Source of the DNA: Stratiolaelaps scimitus
Taxonomy: Eukaryota > Arthropoda > Arachnida > Mesostigmata > Laelapidae
Assembly (NCBI GenBank): GCA_019614645.1
Contig: JABWDB010000015.1
Location: 6,147,501 to 6,211,500 of the forward strand
Direction of reading: 5' to 3'
Length of the DNA: 64,000 bases
The stretch's first letter is position 1. Every line of letters starts with the position of its first letter. The notes below the pieces were generated by a model, which was not told the origin of the DNA, searched no databases, and saw only the letters and a program-made list of their open reading frames with translations. Shown piece by piece: positions 23,737 to 35,437 of the stretch. A program made the translations under genes and the position numbers.

Positions 23737-23799
23737 GTGGATGTTGCCGCCCGTTCTAGGAAAGTACCGAAGTCTCGTCCAACCACGTTGGCCGCCAAG
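23737..23799 (+). CDS. Exon D: 21-codon exon, possible HTH second half
   Basis: Both splice sites are strong: acceptor TCTTTCACTTTTCCAG and donor GCCAAG|GTGAGT. The exon is 63 bp, phase 0 at both ends, and its open frame encodes VDVAARSRKVP followed by KSRPTTLAAK. It joins in phase to exon C. The joined peptide, SGQ-VDVAARSRKVP then TTLAAK, recalls the recognition part of Pipsqueak-like helix-turn-helix domains (a SG..S..A.. turn followed by a P..STL helix), but spacing is off by about one residue. I call it a resemblance only. The following exon was not identified. Confidence 0.45.
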
Positions 23800-23961
23800 G
23801 TGAGTTCTCAATGCTACACGATCAATGTACCCTGTGCAAGATGCGTTTGCCACTGAGTGCTATTTTTTGTTTGCGGCAGAAACCGATTCTGCTTCTTTTA
23901 GCCGCATTCGTACGGGGAAATGATAACATTGCATTTGAGTCTAAATCAACATAGTAGGAGC

Positions 23962-23980
23962 TATATATATATATATATAT
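23962..23980. repeat. (TA)n microsatellite
   Basis: Short TA array about 160 bp downstream of exon D. Confidence 0.85.
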
Positions 23981-24031
23981 TTGAGGGTAACTGCAAATAG
24001 GGTTTCTATCATGCACAATTTTGCTATCAAA

Positions 24032-24056
24032 ATATATATATATATATATATATATA
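24032..24056. repeat. (TA)n microsatellite
   Basis: Second TA array of the pair downstream of exon D, separated from the first by about 50 bp of unique sequence. Confidence 0.85.
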
Positions 24057-26281
24057 GACAAAAACAGAAGACCAAAAAATCAACTTAACGTGCGGCTGAT
24101 GCGACGTGTTAATTAGCATTTACGAAAGACACACGGATGCACGATACGCGGGTCGGGCGAGAGGAGCAGCATGTGCAGCTCACTGTCCGTCTGTGCTGTG
24201 TCGAAAACCGTTGCCTTGTTTATACGCCTGAGTCGCGCAAGGCTTGAGGCCGCCTGAGCGCCACTCATCGCTTCGAGAGCATAGGAGTGTTCCAGCGTAT
24301 TGCTACGGCTGTAGCATCGTCGTTTTCACCGCATGGACGGAATGGCACGCAAGCTGAGAGCGTTTCGCGATTACATTAGCTGCGTCTGTTGTCTCGAAAG
24401 GTGGCGATCCTCCATTGGTGAAGCGTGTGGCTCTGTTCACTGATTCTCGGAGGGGTAGTCATGAACGTACCTCCCCTTCAGGGTGTATTCAGCTCTACGC
24501 ACGAGAGACGTCCACCGCGCGTTACGCCTGAGGTTCATCCTACAAGAAACATTCGACCACTCGTCGACTTACACTGAATCAGCCCCCTCCCGCCCCCCAC
24601 CTGGTATTGCTCGTTCGTCCACATTCGTGCAGCGGAACAACTCGTTCATCACAGATTTCACACAACGGTATAATAATGATCTTACGGCTCAACCGAGATC
24701 GGCTCATCCATCCAAAGGTCGAGATACAGTGCCGTGGGAACAGGAAGAGGGCGAACAGAGAGAGAGAGGAATAACGTAGAAAGTTGGGCCGCACACGACT
24801 AAATACGACATACGAGCAGTGCCTTCTAGCGGTTGCGGGGCGGCGAAGCCGAGCGAGGGGTTGACCTGTAGGGGGTCTTGTAGTACTGAATAAATAATGT
24901 TTCTAATCGTGGTGATATATTAACTGGCGGAGGTGGCGATCCCCGCGTATCTGACTGGTAGCTTTTGCCCCCCGGAGAGAGAAAGAGAGAGAGGGGGAGG
25001 GGGGAGTCTAGCAACGCCTGCTGCTATTTGCGAGACTCATCACAATAAGGCCCTGGGCCTGCTTCAATCTTTCCCGTCGGGTCGGGCTGAGGCGCCTTCA
25101 GCATGTCGGCCAGCGCTGGCATCTCGGGACTTTTAATGGATCCTGGCCACGGCGACCCTCGGAAGGGCAAGTCGTTATCGTTCACCTGAAGAAACGACTC
25201 AATTGTAGCGTTGAAGGAGAGCGACTCCTTATCGCTCTGTTTCGCGTGGCGTGGCTGCTACCCGCTCATGCTTTCGCGGAGAAGGACATTGTTTCGGTGT
25301 TGTCGGCGCCGACGAAGGGATCGCAGCGTTTTCGGATGGGTCCCTTTTTTATTATGCATTAGCGGTATTAATTCGGTTGTCAGTGCGTTCAGTGGATTGC
25401 GTGTCCATTTCGTTATAGTGTAATAACAGAAGTGGTAATCGTTGACACCGTTGTGGCTTGCCATCCCTCGTGTGAGCCAATTGCTTTTCCGATTCGGGGG
25501 ACATTTCGAGACCCGGCTATCACCGGCGGCTGTCCGCGAGTGAGCTGGCAAACTGGCAGAGATCCCAATTGAAGACAATCCGGGAATCGCCGCCACCCGC
25601 GTTGATTGTCATCATCGCCGTCTATTGTCTCAGTGCTTGGTAATGCTGCAGGCCATGGAAGTAGTCATTTCCATAGGTGTAAGTAGGTGCCGGGCAGACT
25701 TTGCCGAACGAAGGCGAGCCCTCCACATCGATGAGAGGTTAGCTACGACTAACCTCCGTCCCTGTTCATTTTCCGCGTTCATTTACGTGGACACGCGGTG
25801 AGTGCTCATCGGATGCTCCGTCACATCTGGCGACATCGACCTACTGCAAGGGTGACTATCAATGCGTCGTGGACGATCCCTCGTTCTTGACGACAATATA
25901 TGAGATGGCAGATACATTGATGGCAGACATGGACCATCAGCTGGCCACACATATGCCCGTGATCGCGTCCCTCTGTGTGCGTACGTTTGTATGGCTATCT
26001 CCCGACTTGGGCTGGTCGTCCAAGAGGTGATACCCTGAGAATTCGTGCATCGAATCGATGAATACATATCGCTGACTTAACACGATCGTCCATAGAGAGC
26101 CAGAGAGAGAGAGAGAGAGAATTGCTCTTAACGACACGCCCATATATTCCCCATGGCTCCCGCAGTATGGCGTCGTGCGGAAGCGTGTTGCGCGCCTTTG
26201 TCAGGCCCGCGTGCTGTCCGCGCGGAGAACGCTCTCTGTCGCGTTCAGCCGACGGCGGCCGCCCGAATTCTCCAGAGTGGC

Positions 26282-26322
26282 GTAAGGCCCTGCACACCAA
26301 AGGGCAGTAAGGCCCTGCACAC
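26282..26322. repeat. Short direct repeat, 16 bp units
   Basis: GTAAGGCCCTGCACAC occurs at 26282-26297 and again at 26307-26322, offset 25 bp. This is probably a local duplication. Confidence 0.85.
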
Positions 26323-26531
26323 TACTAACTACGGGCTGACTGGGGTTATGGCCGGCTGCGCCAGCAGCTGTAGGCCGTGCCAGGGCCGGGTAACGTGCGC
26401 ATTACTGCGAGCTCAGAGAAAGAGTAAATGGGATTGAAAGCGGGGGAGAGAGAGTGTCTACATCCGTCCTCCTTCGCGCTTTGTAACTGGCGGGTTTAAA
26501 ATTAAGCATATATTAGCAAGTATCATTAATT

Positions 26532-26690
26532 ATGGCGGGACGCCACCAGCGACGATTACAACAGCAACGACAACGACAAGACACCTGCAAGAAAAACAAC
26601 AGCAGCAACAACAACAACAGGAGGGGGTGGCAGCAGCAACAAGAATTGTACGAGACTCGCCTCTGTGGTCTTCGGGTTGATTCAGGTTAG
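26532..26690 (+). CDS. Short Gln/Asn-rich open frame
   Basis: An ATG frame of 52 codons ending in TAG. It encodes a basic, Gln-rich peptide (AGRHQRRLQQQRQRQ near the start) built on CAG/CAA/AAC triplets. A CAG|GTTAGG junction just before the stop could be a weak donor, making this a small alternative first exon. Equally it may be only a triplet-repeat tract in non-coding sequence. No family assigned. Confidence 0.15.
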   Translation: MAGRHQRRLQQQRQRQDTCKKNNSSNNNNRRGWQQQQELYETRLCGLRVDSG

Positions 26691-29600
26691 GTGCTTCTAG
26701 GTTGTTTGAGTCGGGCCAGTGATGCTGTGGTGTTAGTAGTTGTACTAATGAAGTGTAATAACACAGTTATAACAAGCGCAGTGCTGCTTACTGCAAATAG
26801 AATACGTTGTTGCTATACGAGGGCGTGGGCGAAAGTCCAGATTACCGTTAGACAATTTGGCGAAGGCACCGCATACGAACTCCTTCCAGAACTCGCGTTG
26901 ACTTAAGCAGATGCGAGGGTACGTACACATATATGTACACCGACATTGTCCAATTTGCGGAAGAGGCCGCGTGAGTTCCCTGCAACGTAGCATGACCATC
27001 GTCTGAGTCGGTCTTGATGTTTTCCCTTAACGAGTTCGAGTTCATTTGCCCTGTGCCCAGCAGAAATTTCCAGCCCCCCTCTGGTCGCCTGCTATATATG
27101 TATCATAGCCTAGAACGGTGAAGCCAGAAGTCATTCGCACAGTGTTGGCTTACTTGTCCCGAGGAAGCCAACGTGGTTATGGTTTTTCCAGGGCGGGCGT
27201 AGCTGAGAGAGAGGCTGTCCCGAGTTGGATCTACTGCTGGCGCTGTCGCGCTTGGCTTGAGTGGAGCGGCTTTACTCGGCCCGCGCGACTCGGCCACATA
27301 TATAGGTGGTGCACCGCACACGCCATATACATGACAGTATCACCCTGGACTTGCGCGCTCGTAGAGAACGTTCGCCCCGGATTGACGCGGGACCCGTGTC
27401 TGGCTGACCTTTTTCCTACGAGACGGTTGCCTCCGAGGGGTGTCACGCTGGCGGGGTTGCCACACTTGGTTGCCACTGGCGGTCGGCTTGACACTATGAA
27501 TATTAGCATGATCCTCGTATGCTGTGGCCAGTGGTCACAGTGTCACGATGCTGCCTCCTCATTGGACGGACACGCGCGCGGGTCGGATTGCTGATACACT
27601 GACCCACGCTGCGTTACCATGTGTTCCTCTGGCTGTGGGATGAGCTCTTCTTGGGTTCGGGTCGAGTTGATATCTGCTCCAACGTGCGTAAAGTGGGTCG
27701 TTGGTCGTGCAACTCTTGGGAATGCGGCCAAGAGAAAATGACTGGTGAAATATTAGTAAAGGGAGCGACACCGCGGAGGATGGCACCGAAACAGGCTGCG
27801 GCCGGTGGCTGAATATCTCATAGAGCTGGGCCGGGAGGCTCATCACTGCCTATATCCTTTCCGTCCGCGGGGGCATATCAGTCGGACGCAGTTGCCACGC
27901 TGCCTGGTTTGCATCCTCGCCGAGAAGCGGAGATGCCACCAGTACAACTGATCCTGCCACCAAAAAACTATTACACGTATCAAGAACTCTCTCTCTCTCT
28001 CTCAGACACACTCACCCACTCACCCTATATCTCCCGCTCTTGGCTCCCTACGAATTGCTGCCTGCGGTGGGTGGCTGCCGTTCGAGAGACTGACGAGTTT
28101 GACGCCAACGGGGGAACGGCCAACGAGTCGAACGACGAGAGTGTAACGTGTGGCTCTTACACCAACCACGCACACGGTGGAGGAAGGAGGGGGGGTTCAG
28201 CCTCTCAGAGTAGCGTTCCCTAACGTCGCTACCATCACCATCAGCCTGCATACCATGGCACGAAGGTCCACAGCGCTTACTCCTATATGCGAATGGGATT
28301 TGCATGCATCAGGGTGCCGGCAGCAGCGGCCAAGATGGGCGGCGGAAGGGGCGGCGGAAGGGGCGGCTCACGCTGTGGTTGTTGTTGTCTTCGGCGCACG
28401 TCGGGTTGAGCTGGCGCCGTCAGCCGGATGACTGTGAGAGGATGGAGAGCAGCGGAAATATAGCGTAGTCTTTCGGAACGGCGGCGCTAGGCAGATACGA
28501 AAAGGGGTAGAGCGATATATAGAGCTGGACCGAGAGAGAGAGAGAGAGAGAACTGAGGGTGCGGAACACAGGCGTCAAGCAGGGCCTGGTTCAGACGGCT
28601 TTCGTGAGGAGTGGCAGCCGGGTTCAGCGCCGCAGGAACCACGTTTCTATGCCTGTGCCATTTGAATATGCCACTACGTATGCAGCTACGCTGCACGGTG
28701 GCCTGGCCAGCAAGCCAGCCAGTGAGCGCGCCGCTGGTTATAATGGCGAGGCGTTTTTAGCCTCGTCAGCGCGAGCGGGCGAGGCAAGTGTGACTCGACC
28801 CTGAGGTGCTTATCGTCTCTACTTGGTGTCTCGACGGCGGCCGTTGAATAGGTAGAAGAAGCTACTCGATAGCTGGGGGCGTGGGGGGGCGGTGGCGATT
28901 TTTCCATGTAATCGGCCAGCGGCGTCATCTGCCAGACTCTGTAGTGGATAAATAGACACTGTGGACTTGCGTGTGCAGACGTGCTAGCCCGTATTCGCGG
29001 GGCAGGAAAAGCCTCTGCAACATAAGCCTTTTCCCACTCGGGTGTTCCCTCCCACTGTCGCTCGAGTTTATTATCATACAGAATAAGTTTATCTTTTGCA
29101 CGTTCAGGCTGTTCATGACATGGCTCTTGCTAAAAATGCTGCCTAAGTTTCCTTGTCATGGGAGCTGTGTTCCACTGAGTAAAGAGAAGGGGGGGTTGGT
29201 CAGGTGTTGTCGTTGAGGGTTGGCATTTAAGATCTTTTCTACCTTCGAGCCTATTCTGCTGCACAATGCTACCATGCTACAATGAACTTCAGATGTTTAT
29301 AGGAAGACGTGACAATGCTGTCTGCTCTGGTGGAGCCCACAGGCGTCAATCGGGATCAGCGAACCGCCGCACGCGGTTCCATCCGATCACCAATGACGGA
29401 GTGGAGCAGTTAGCCGGGATATGGGCTTCTGAACCGTGTCGACAGTTCAGATTGGCCCAGCTGGCGAAACTCTTCGCTGGCAGCGTCATCTATCTGCCGG
29501 TCTATTCAAGGAATATGGCTAACGCGGTTGTGAGACTTGACTTTAAGGGGAGGAGGCGGCGGCAAGATCATGGGACCACCTATGCAATCTCTATCAATTC

Positions 29601-29775
29601 GCCGTATGTGTGCTGTATGTTTTTCTGTTGCTAGTTCGTTCGTCCAACACTCGACGACATCATTCCCAAAAGGACAATTTCATCTATCGAATGAAAGAGA
29701 CAATTCAGAGATGGGAAAAACGCTCGCGAGTACATAGCTGCCTCTGACGAACGTGAAGCTGTACCTTTGTAAAGG

Positions 29776-29824
29776 ATTCGAAGTACCACTCAAAGGAGGT
29801 TTGCCTTAGAGTGGTACTTCGAAT
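29776..29824. repeat. Perfect inverted repeat, 16 bp arms, 17 bp loop
   Basis: ATTCGAAGTACCACTC (29776-29791) and its exact reverse complement (29809-29824) flank a 17 bp loop. Flanking AAAG/CTTT bases could extend the stem with mismatches. It could form an RNA hairpin if transcribed. The short stem is not typical of a microRNA precursor. Confidence 0.85.
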
Positions 29825-30820
29825 ACGCTTTGAAAATTAGCAGCGGCAACTAATGTGGTCTGCGGCACAGCTAGCACTGTGCAGCAAAGAAGGCACTGTA
29901 CGCCCCCTCTGTATGCGTGTCTACATACACGGGGCTTTTTACTATTGACCACAGTAGCCGCTTACAGGAACGGGAAGCGGACAGAGGCGCTAGAGAGGAA
30001 GTCTGGGGGGAGAGAGGGATGCGAAACAGCTGGGAGTCAGCTAACCACGTTGTATCCGTACGGCAAGGCGGATATGTGGTGCTCGTGGCGAGGCTGCGAG
30101 TAGACATCTCACCGTCCCCTTACCGAACGAATGCGCTAAGCGGTACCGGGAAGTGCGGTGCTTTGGAACATCGTCTACAGTTGCAGAGGGTCATGCATTA
30201 GTATGGCAATAGCCCCCTTCTAGAAAAGGAAAAACAAAATATGTGTGTGTGTGTCTTGGTACGATCTATTTATCATAGTTGCAATTCATTGGTTGCAACG
30301 ATGAGCAAATTCCGCATCTGCGCTTCGAGCATGGGTGGGAGGGCCTCGATGGGCTGAGCAACGGTAAAGCCGGGTCTGGTGGCCACCTGCGGGATCGACT
30401 GGAATCGAGGCCATTCGGCTGATACCCTGTTGTGTGCGGTTCTACTCGAAAGCAGAGCCCGAGCGTCCTGTTCCCTTGCTTGTCTGTCTGTCTGTCCACG
30501 TACTCAGTCACCCCGGGGCGATCTCAGGATGACATCGATGGCTCGGGGTGATGTTGGTCTAAAGTTGCCGGTGGCATGCCTCGCTTCGGTGGATCGTCCG
30601 GTGGATTCGGAGACAGCCCCGTGGCAACGGGACGGGCCAGAAGTGGCTTCTCTCATCTCCTCGCGGCCGAAACTGTTTGCGACGGTCGTGGCCATGCGCG
30701 TTACACGTTTACGTTGCCAGTTCGGGCTTTGCAAATTGTGATCGACGTTAGACGAACGCTGGATGGCCGTTGCTGATTGATGGTATCTCCGGCCAATTCA
30801 TAATACCGCTGAGTGCTTCA

Positions 30821-30841
30821 GGGCGGGCGGGCGGGCGGGGG
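30821..30841 (+). other. G-quadruplex motif
   Basis: Four GGG runs separated by single C bases followed by GGGGG, on the plus strand. Single-base loops are the most stable class known for intramolecular G-quadruplexes. The repeated GGGCGGG also fits Sp1/KLF-type GC boxes, so a promoter element is an alternative. Confidence 0.75.
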
Positions 30842-31946
30842 TACGCCCCGACTGAGCCTGAGAGATAGCGAGGATACAGCGAGGAACAGGCCGTTCAAAA
30901 CAGGCAATGTGCTTTTGCGAGCTTTTGCAGATTGCCATCACACAGCCGCGCGATGAACTTTCGCGTAATTCAACCCCGAGTAAGACTACTGTGGACTTAT
31001 CTCGGGTTATTAATGTACAGGAACTTGTTTTTGCTTGATTAATAAACATTGGGCAATGGCCAGTGGTCGTTGTAGACATCTATATTAGCTGAAACACTAG
31101 ATTCTTATCCGGAATATCATCATGCGCGAATTGAGCAAGATCTATGATTCCTCCCCTTGGCCGAACTACGTTCGTACACCCGTAATAATATATAAAGCGA
31201 TTCGGGGTGATTTGTTAGGGCCGACATCAATGCTCAACGTCCGGTGCCTACATCGACCCATGGGGTCTCGTGAAAACCCTGTGGAGCGCTCATTTGTTTT
31301 CATTCATTTATCAAGCGTCAGATTAACGGTTCTATCTCGGCAAAGGGTTTCCATCTAACAATTAAGCGTGGGCGGTGTCTTGATTAGTTCTTCTTTGGTG
31401 CGTGGAGTGTGTCTTCATTATATTTCACTTTGAAACGCAACGTATTGCTACTGTTTTTGTTATTATCGTGGTCGTTGTTGTTGTTGCGTGCTCAACTCCG
31501 CACTCGTCACTATTCGAAGAGTAGTTTGGATAACCTAACTTGTGCTAACGTGAACGAGGTTTTCAGTTGAAAATGTTCTACTTGTAAAACCATGATAAGA
31601 TATCCCGGGGCACAGCGTAGCGATACAATTTAGTCATTGTCATATTTGTAGCATCCGCAACATATATATATGTTAAATATATGTATAAATTTTTCCATAC
31701 TGAACTCTCGTTGAGTGCGGCGCATCGTCATGGATGGAAAAGTTTTCTAGTCAAGTATACTTTCTCGTCCAGTAAATTTTCCGTAAACGTGTCATCCTCC
31801 TGAGTAGATGCTAACCGCTTTCGGCCAATGTATAGTGCTTTTAATATATGTAAAAGTCTATTGCTATCATCAAACAAGAGAACAACAACAACAGCTTTAG
31901 ATCGTCTCCTTGTGCTGCATAAATGTACACATACACACACACATAT

Positions 31947-31980
31947 ATATATATATATTCTATATAGAATATATATATAT
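31947..31980. repeat. Palindromic TA array with a TTCTATATAGAA core
   Basis: A perfect 34 bp palindrome: TA repeats flank the mixed core TTCTATATAGAA. The array is both a microsatellite and a designed-looking palindrome because its core is self-complementary. Confidence 0.8.
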
Positions 31981-32457
31981 CCGTGTGGTGTGTATGTACG
32001 TATTTAATATACCTATAGGTTGGAGGCGAAAACCTCTATTCTTGCGTGGATCTCTCAACCGACCCGATTACTACCGTTGTATCGTCCTATCAAACGATAT
32101 CGTGCACAAATGATGCACGCAAACCTCTGACTGCGCTGCTTCTGTCTCGTCAGAGCTGCGAGTCGGGCAGCACAACGACAAACACCAAAGGTTAGGGGAC
32201 ACCTTACCTGAATACCTGCACAATGGAAGGGAATTTTTCCAAAAAAAACAACAACAAATCTATCTCGTCTAGTTATTTTATAGTTACTTTGATCGAATCT
32301 AAAGCAAAGTGCTCCGCAAAAAATTACCCCGAGCACCGAACTGCTGTGCACAGGCCCATTCTAAGCGGGCGTTGTGCGCCACGCTGCTCGTGCTACATCC
32401 GATTCTCTCTCTCTCGCTCGTTCTCGCTTTTGAGTTGAGAACGTCTGTCTCAGCGAT

Positions 32458-33145
32458 GCTGCGATATTCGCGGAGCGTTCGACAGGCTCTCCTCGCCGCC
32501 CGGCTAGCAGCGGTTTACCAGCGGTTGACCGGTCGGCTGCCGATGTTCCCGAAAATCGTCAACACTGACCACCAATGCCACCGCCGTCTGGATCGAGCCC
32601 CGGCGCGTCACAAGCGTCGTCGCATCAATGTCAAGACACCCCGAAATCGTACCTCGATCAGCGCGACGCGGCCAACGCCGACGCTACCTTCGCTTCGGCC
32701 GTTGCCGCCAGCGGTGACTATGGCGTCAGCAACATTTGCCGAAGAAGACAACAACGCCGATGACGACAGCGATAACAGCGACGACAATGACGCAACAAAG
32801 CCACGAGCCGAGGAGTCGCTCACGTTGCGCTTCGACGCTCGACAGCGGCGGCAGGGTCCGATCCGGCAGGTCAGCGATCGTCGGCCGGCAGTCTCTCCGG
32901 CGAAGCGCGGATCGCCCACTGATCGCTGTGCCGATCTGTTGGCGGCGTCCACGCAAACGACTCCGGTGGCTGGCTGGCTTTCTGGCTCTTTCCTTTTTCA
33001 GGAGGACGAAGCTCTGGAAGCATGTTTACCTTACCTCCGACCGCGTACTTACACAGTCCAACTCCAATCATCATCCTTCCCCAAGGGAAACTCTGCGGCA
33101 TATCTTCTCTCTCTCTCTATCTCTCTCTATCGCTCACTCTGTTAG
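32458..33145 (+). CDS. Uncharacterised basic open frame, uncertain
   Basis: An ATG frame of 229 codons. It is Arg/Ala-rich at the start, has an acidic Asp/Asn cluster (AEEDNNADDDSDNSDDND) near the middle and ends inside a pyrimidine repeat, which argues against the 3' portion being coding. A competing ATG at 32575 in another frame opens a 62-codon peptide beginning MPPPSGSSPGASQASS that looks more like a real amino terminus. It could be cut at AGCG|GTGACT near 32712. An acceptor-like CTTTCCTTTTTCAG ends at 33001. This suggests one or two exons here whose frame I cannot settle. No domain is recognised. Confidence 0.22.
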
Positions 33146-33356
33146 CTTTCGGCCGACGAGGCATCCAGCCGCCGCGCTCTGGAGCTGCTGCGCTCAGAGT
33201 TTGCACTGGCGGAGCGAGCCAGTTTATTTACGTGAGTATTTACGCTTGTGTGCGGTGTGTCCGTATGACATCGCGGAATGGTGTGCGCCTGCGTCTGTCG
33301 TTGACTCGTCTAGGCCTCGCCGTAGTGTTCGATGGAAGTCACAGAGGGAGGAGAGA

Positions 33357-33412
33357 GATATATATATATATATAGATATATATAGAGAGAGAAAGAGAAA
33401 GAGAGAGAGAGG
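33357..33412. repeat. Compound (TA)n/(GA)n microsatellite
   Basis: TA units pass into GA units. The GA part continues to a G-run just downstream. Confidence 0.9.
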
Positions 33413-34135
33413 GGTGGGGGGTCGAGATTCAGAGGGTAAACTATAGGAAAGACGGCAGCACTTGTTATTTCGCGATGGAGCTCCGCTTACCAAGTCGCCA
33501 AGTGTCGTAGCTCGAGTTGGAACTTTTCGGCTGCTGACGCAGATGCCGCTTCCGCTGTTGTTTGTCTCTGCTGCCGCAGCGCGGCTGCTGTTCGCAGCGA
33601 CGACGTGAAGCGACTTTTGGCGACGGCGTGCTCCTCCTGCTGCTGCGGCTGCTGCTGCTGTTGTTGATTTGTCCTTTGGGCTATTCATGCCTTCAGCGCC
33701 CCTTCGACGGATGGAGATTTTCGCCCGCTGCTGACTACCTCGCTATTATATTTTATCTAGCTAGCAGCCACATGTTCTGCACCACAACCGCCTGTTGGGC
33801 CGCCTGGTTCAAACCACCGATTCCGCTCCCATCCAGCGTCCGTTTCAGCTCCTCTGTCGGCAGAAGCACTGGCTGGCTGGCTGGCTGACTGACTAACTGA
33901 ACGAGTACAGATTTGTTTTCTTTCTGATCGCCTCGCTCGCTGGTTCGCTCCCCGCGTCAAGCAGCGAGCCCGTCAACCAGACAGACAGAAGCTGGATGGT
34001 GACGCCGTTCGTCGCCGTCTCGATGCCGCCGCCGCAGCCGCCGCCGCATCTGGTGTCGCTCCTCCGAGCAGCCGTCCAAGGCCCTTTCTTTTCAGACCAT
34101 TCGTTGCCAGTCGATCTGTCTGAGCCAGATTCATA

Positions 34136-34146
34136 TAGATATATAT

Positions 34147-34184
<38 letters not shown>
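34136..34184. repeat. Compound (TA)n/(GA)n microsatellite
   Basis: Short TA block followed by about 38 bp of AG repeat, the same compound order as the array at 33357-33412. Confidence 0.9.
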
Positions 34185-34187
<3 letters not shown>

Positions 34188-34501
34188 AGCTTGGAAGCGG
34201 CGCCAGCCTCTGGCATCAGGGCGAGGTAGGTTCGTATAAGGGCGCGCTCGTGCGTCCGTCATTTTGTTTTCAGTTCACCTTGTAACTGCGGTGTGGCCGC
34301 TGGCCGGAGCCGCCGCCGCCGCCGGTGGCCGTCGCGGTGGTCACCCGCAGAATGACGACCCCAGCGGCGGGGGCAGCGCCTGCGCGAGCACCAGCACCAG
34401 GGGAAATTTGGCGTTGCTTCGATTTCGTCTCGGCTGGGACTCCGAACTGGCCACCTCTCTTCGCGTTGCAGTGAGTGACTGAGGGGCTCCGTCGTTCTTT
34501 C

Positions 34502-34580
34502 TGTAGCAGCAGCAACAGCAACAACAACAACAACGACAATAACAACAAGAGCAGCAACAATAGCCGCTGCTGCTGCTGCC
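34502..34580. repeat. CAG/AAC trinucleotide tract
   Basis: CAGCAG then repeated AAC/AAT units and CTG/CTGC runs. Several frames read through it give Gln, Asn or Leu runs, none with independent support. Confidence 0.8.
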
Positions 34581-35370
34581 GCTTTTGTCTGAGTCCAGTT
34601 GTCTTTTCTGTTTTGCCTACCGGGCTCCTATGGCGGCCAGCCAACTTCTGGGCCGACAACCACGATAGAAGCTGCTTTACTTTGGAACTGGTAAAAAGAA
34701 ACTGATGTTGTCGTCGCTTTCGCCTGCTTATTTCTGGCGGCGTCTGCTATTGCAGATCCGCGCAGCAGCAGCAGCAGCAGCAGAAGTCAATCATCGTTTC
34801 TCAGCAACACCAACTCGATGCTACCACTGGAGTAGCATCCTCCGGCCCGCTTCCACCCTCTGCGCGCAGGGCAACACACCAGCGCGGACGCCTTCTACTG
34901 CTGTCGTTACTCTACGACAAACAGCGTTTGCTGAGGCGGCTATTGTAGTAGCTGTTGCTGCTTCTGGGGCCGGGCTATCGTTCGCCCAGCTACGGCTCGG
35001 CGACAGTCAGCGGACAGCAGCGAACTACAGGCGGGACCGGTCGGTCTCCGAATACTACCGCCGCTTGTTTCGTCAGCGGCAGCGGCCGCTCGCTGCTGAC
35101 GGAAGAGGAGAAATCGGCAAGAAACACAGAGACAGCAACTCGGTGAGCTCTCGACGACAACAGATAGAATGAATACGGTGGCGGCGGCGGCGGTGCGCGA
35201 CGGCAACGACAGCAGCAATAGGCGATGCGGGAGAGCACGCGGCGCTGGCTAGTGACGCTGGTGGTGGTGGGGGCTGATCGGGGTGGCTGCTGGGGGGTGT
35301 CCGTGGACTTTAATTTTACTTGCTCACAAAAATGTGGACAACAAGGCCATATATATATATATATATATAT

Positions 35371-35386
35371 ATAGTATGCACTATGG

Positions 35387-35426
<40 letters not shown>

Positions 35427-35437
35427 TGCACTATGGC
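35371..35437. repeat. 50 bp tandem duplication of a TA array plus unique tail
   Basis: ATAGTATGCACTATGGC follows a TA tract at 35371-35387 and recurs after a second TA tract at 35421-35437. The exact copy of the unique 17 bp tail shows that the whole array was duplicated, not just that TA tracts recur. Confidence 0.9.

Larger units (their letters stand above)
23800..32457 (+). other. Intron or 3' part of the first gene, nothing firmly coding
   Basis: No phase-compatible exon with convincing domains was found. Contents include two (TA)n arrays near 23962-24056, GA tracts (near 24966-24994, 26103-26120, 28533-28552), a Gln/Asn-coding triplet tract (26532-26687), a hairpin (29776-29824), a G-quadruplex motif (30821-30841) and a palindromic TA array (31947-31980). 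An open frame at 29266-29634 reads as plausible protein over its middle part but has no domain and no clear donor. Confidence 0.35.
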
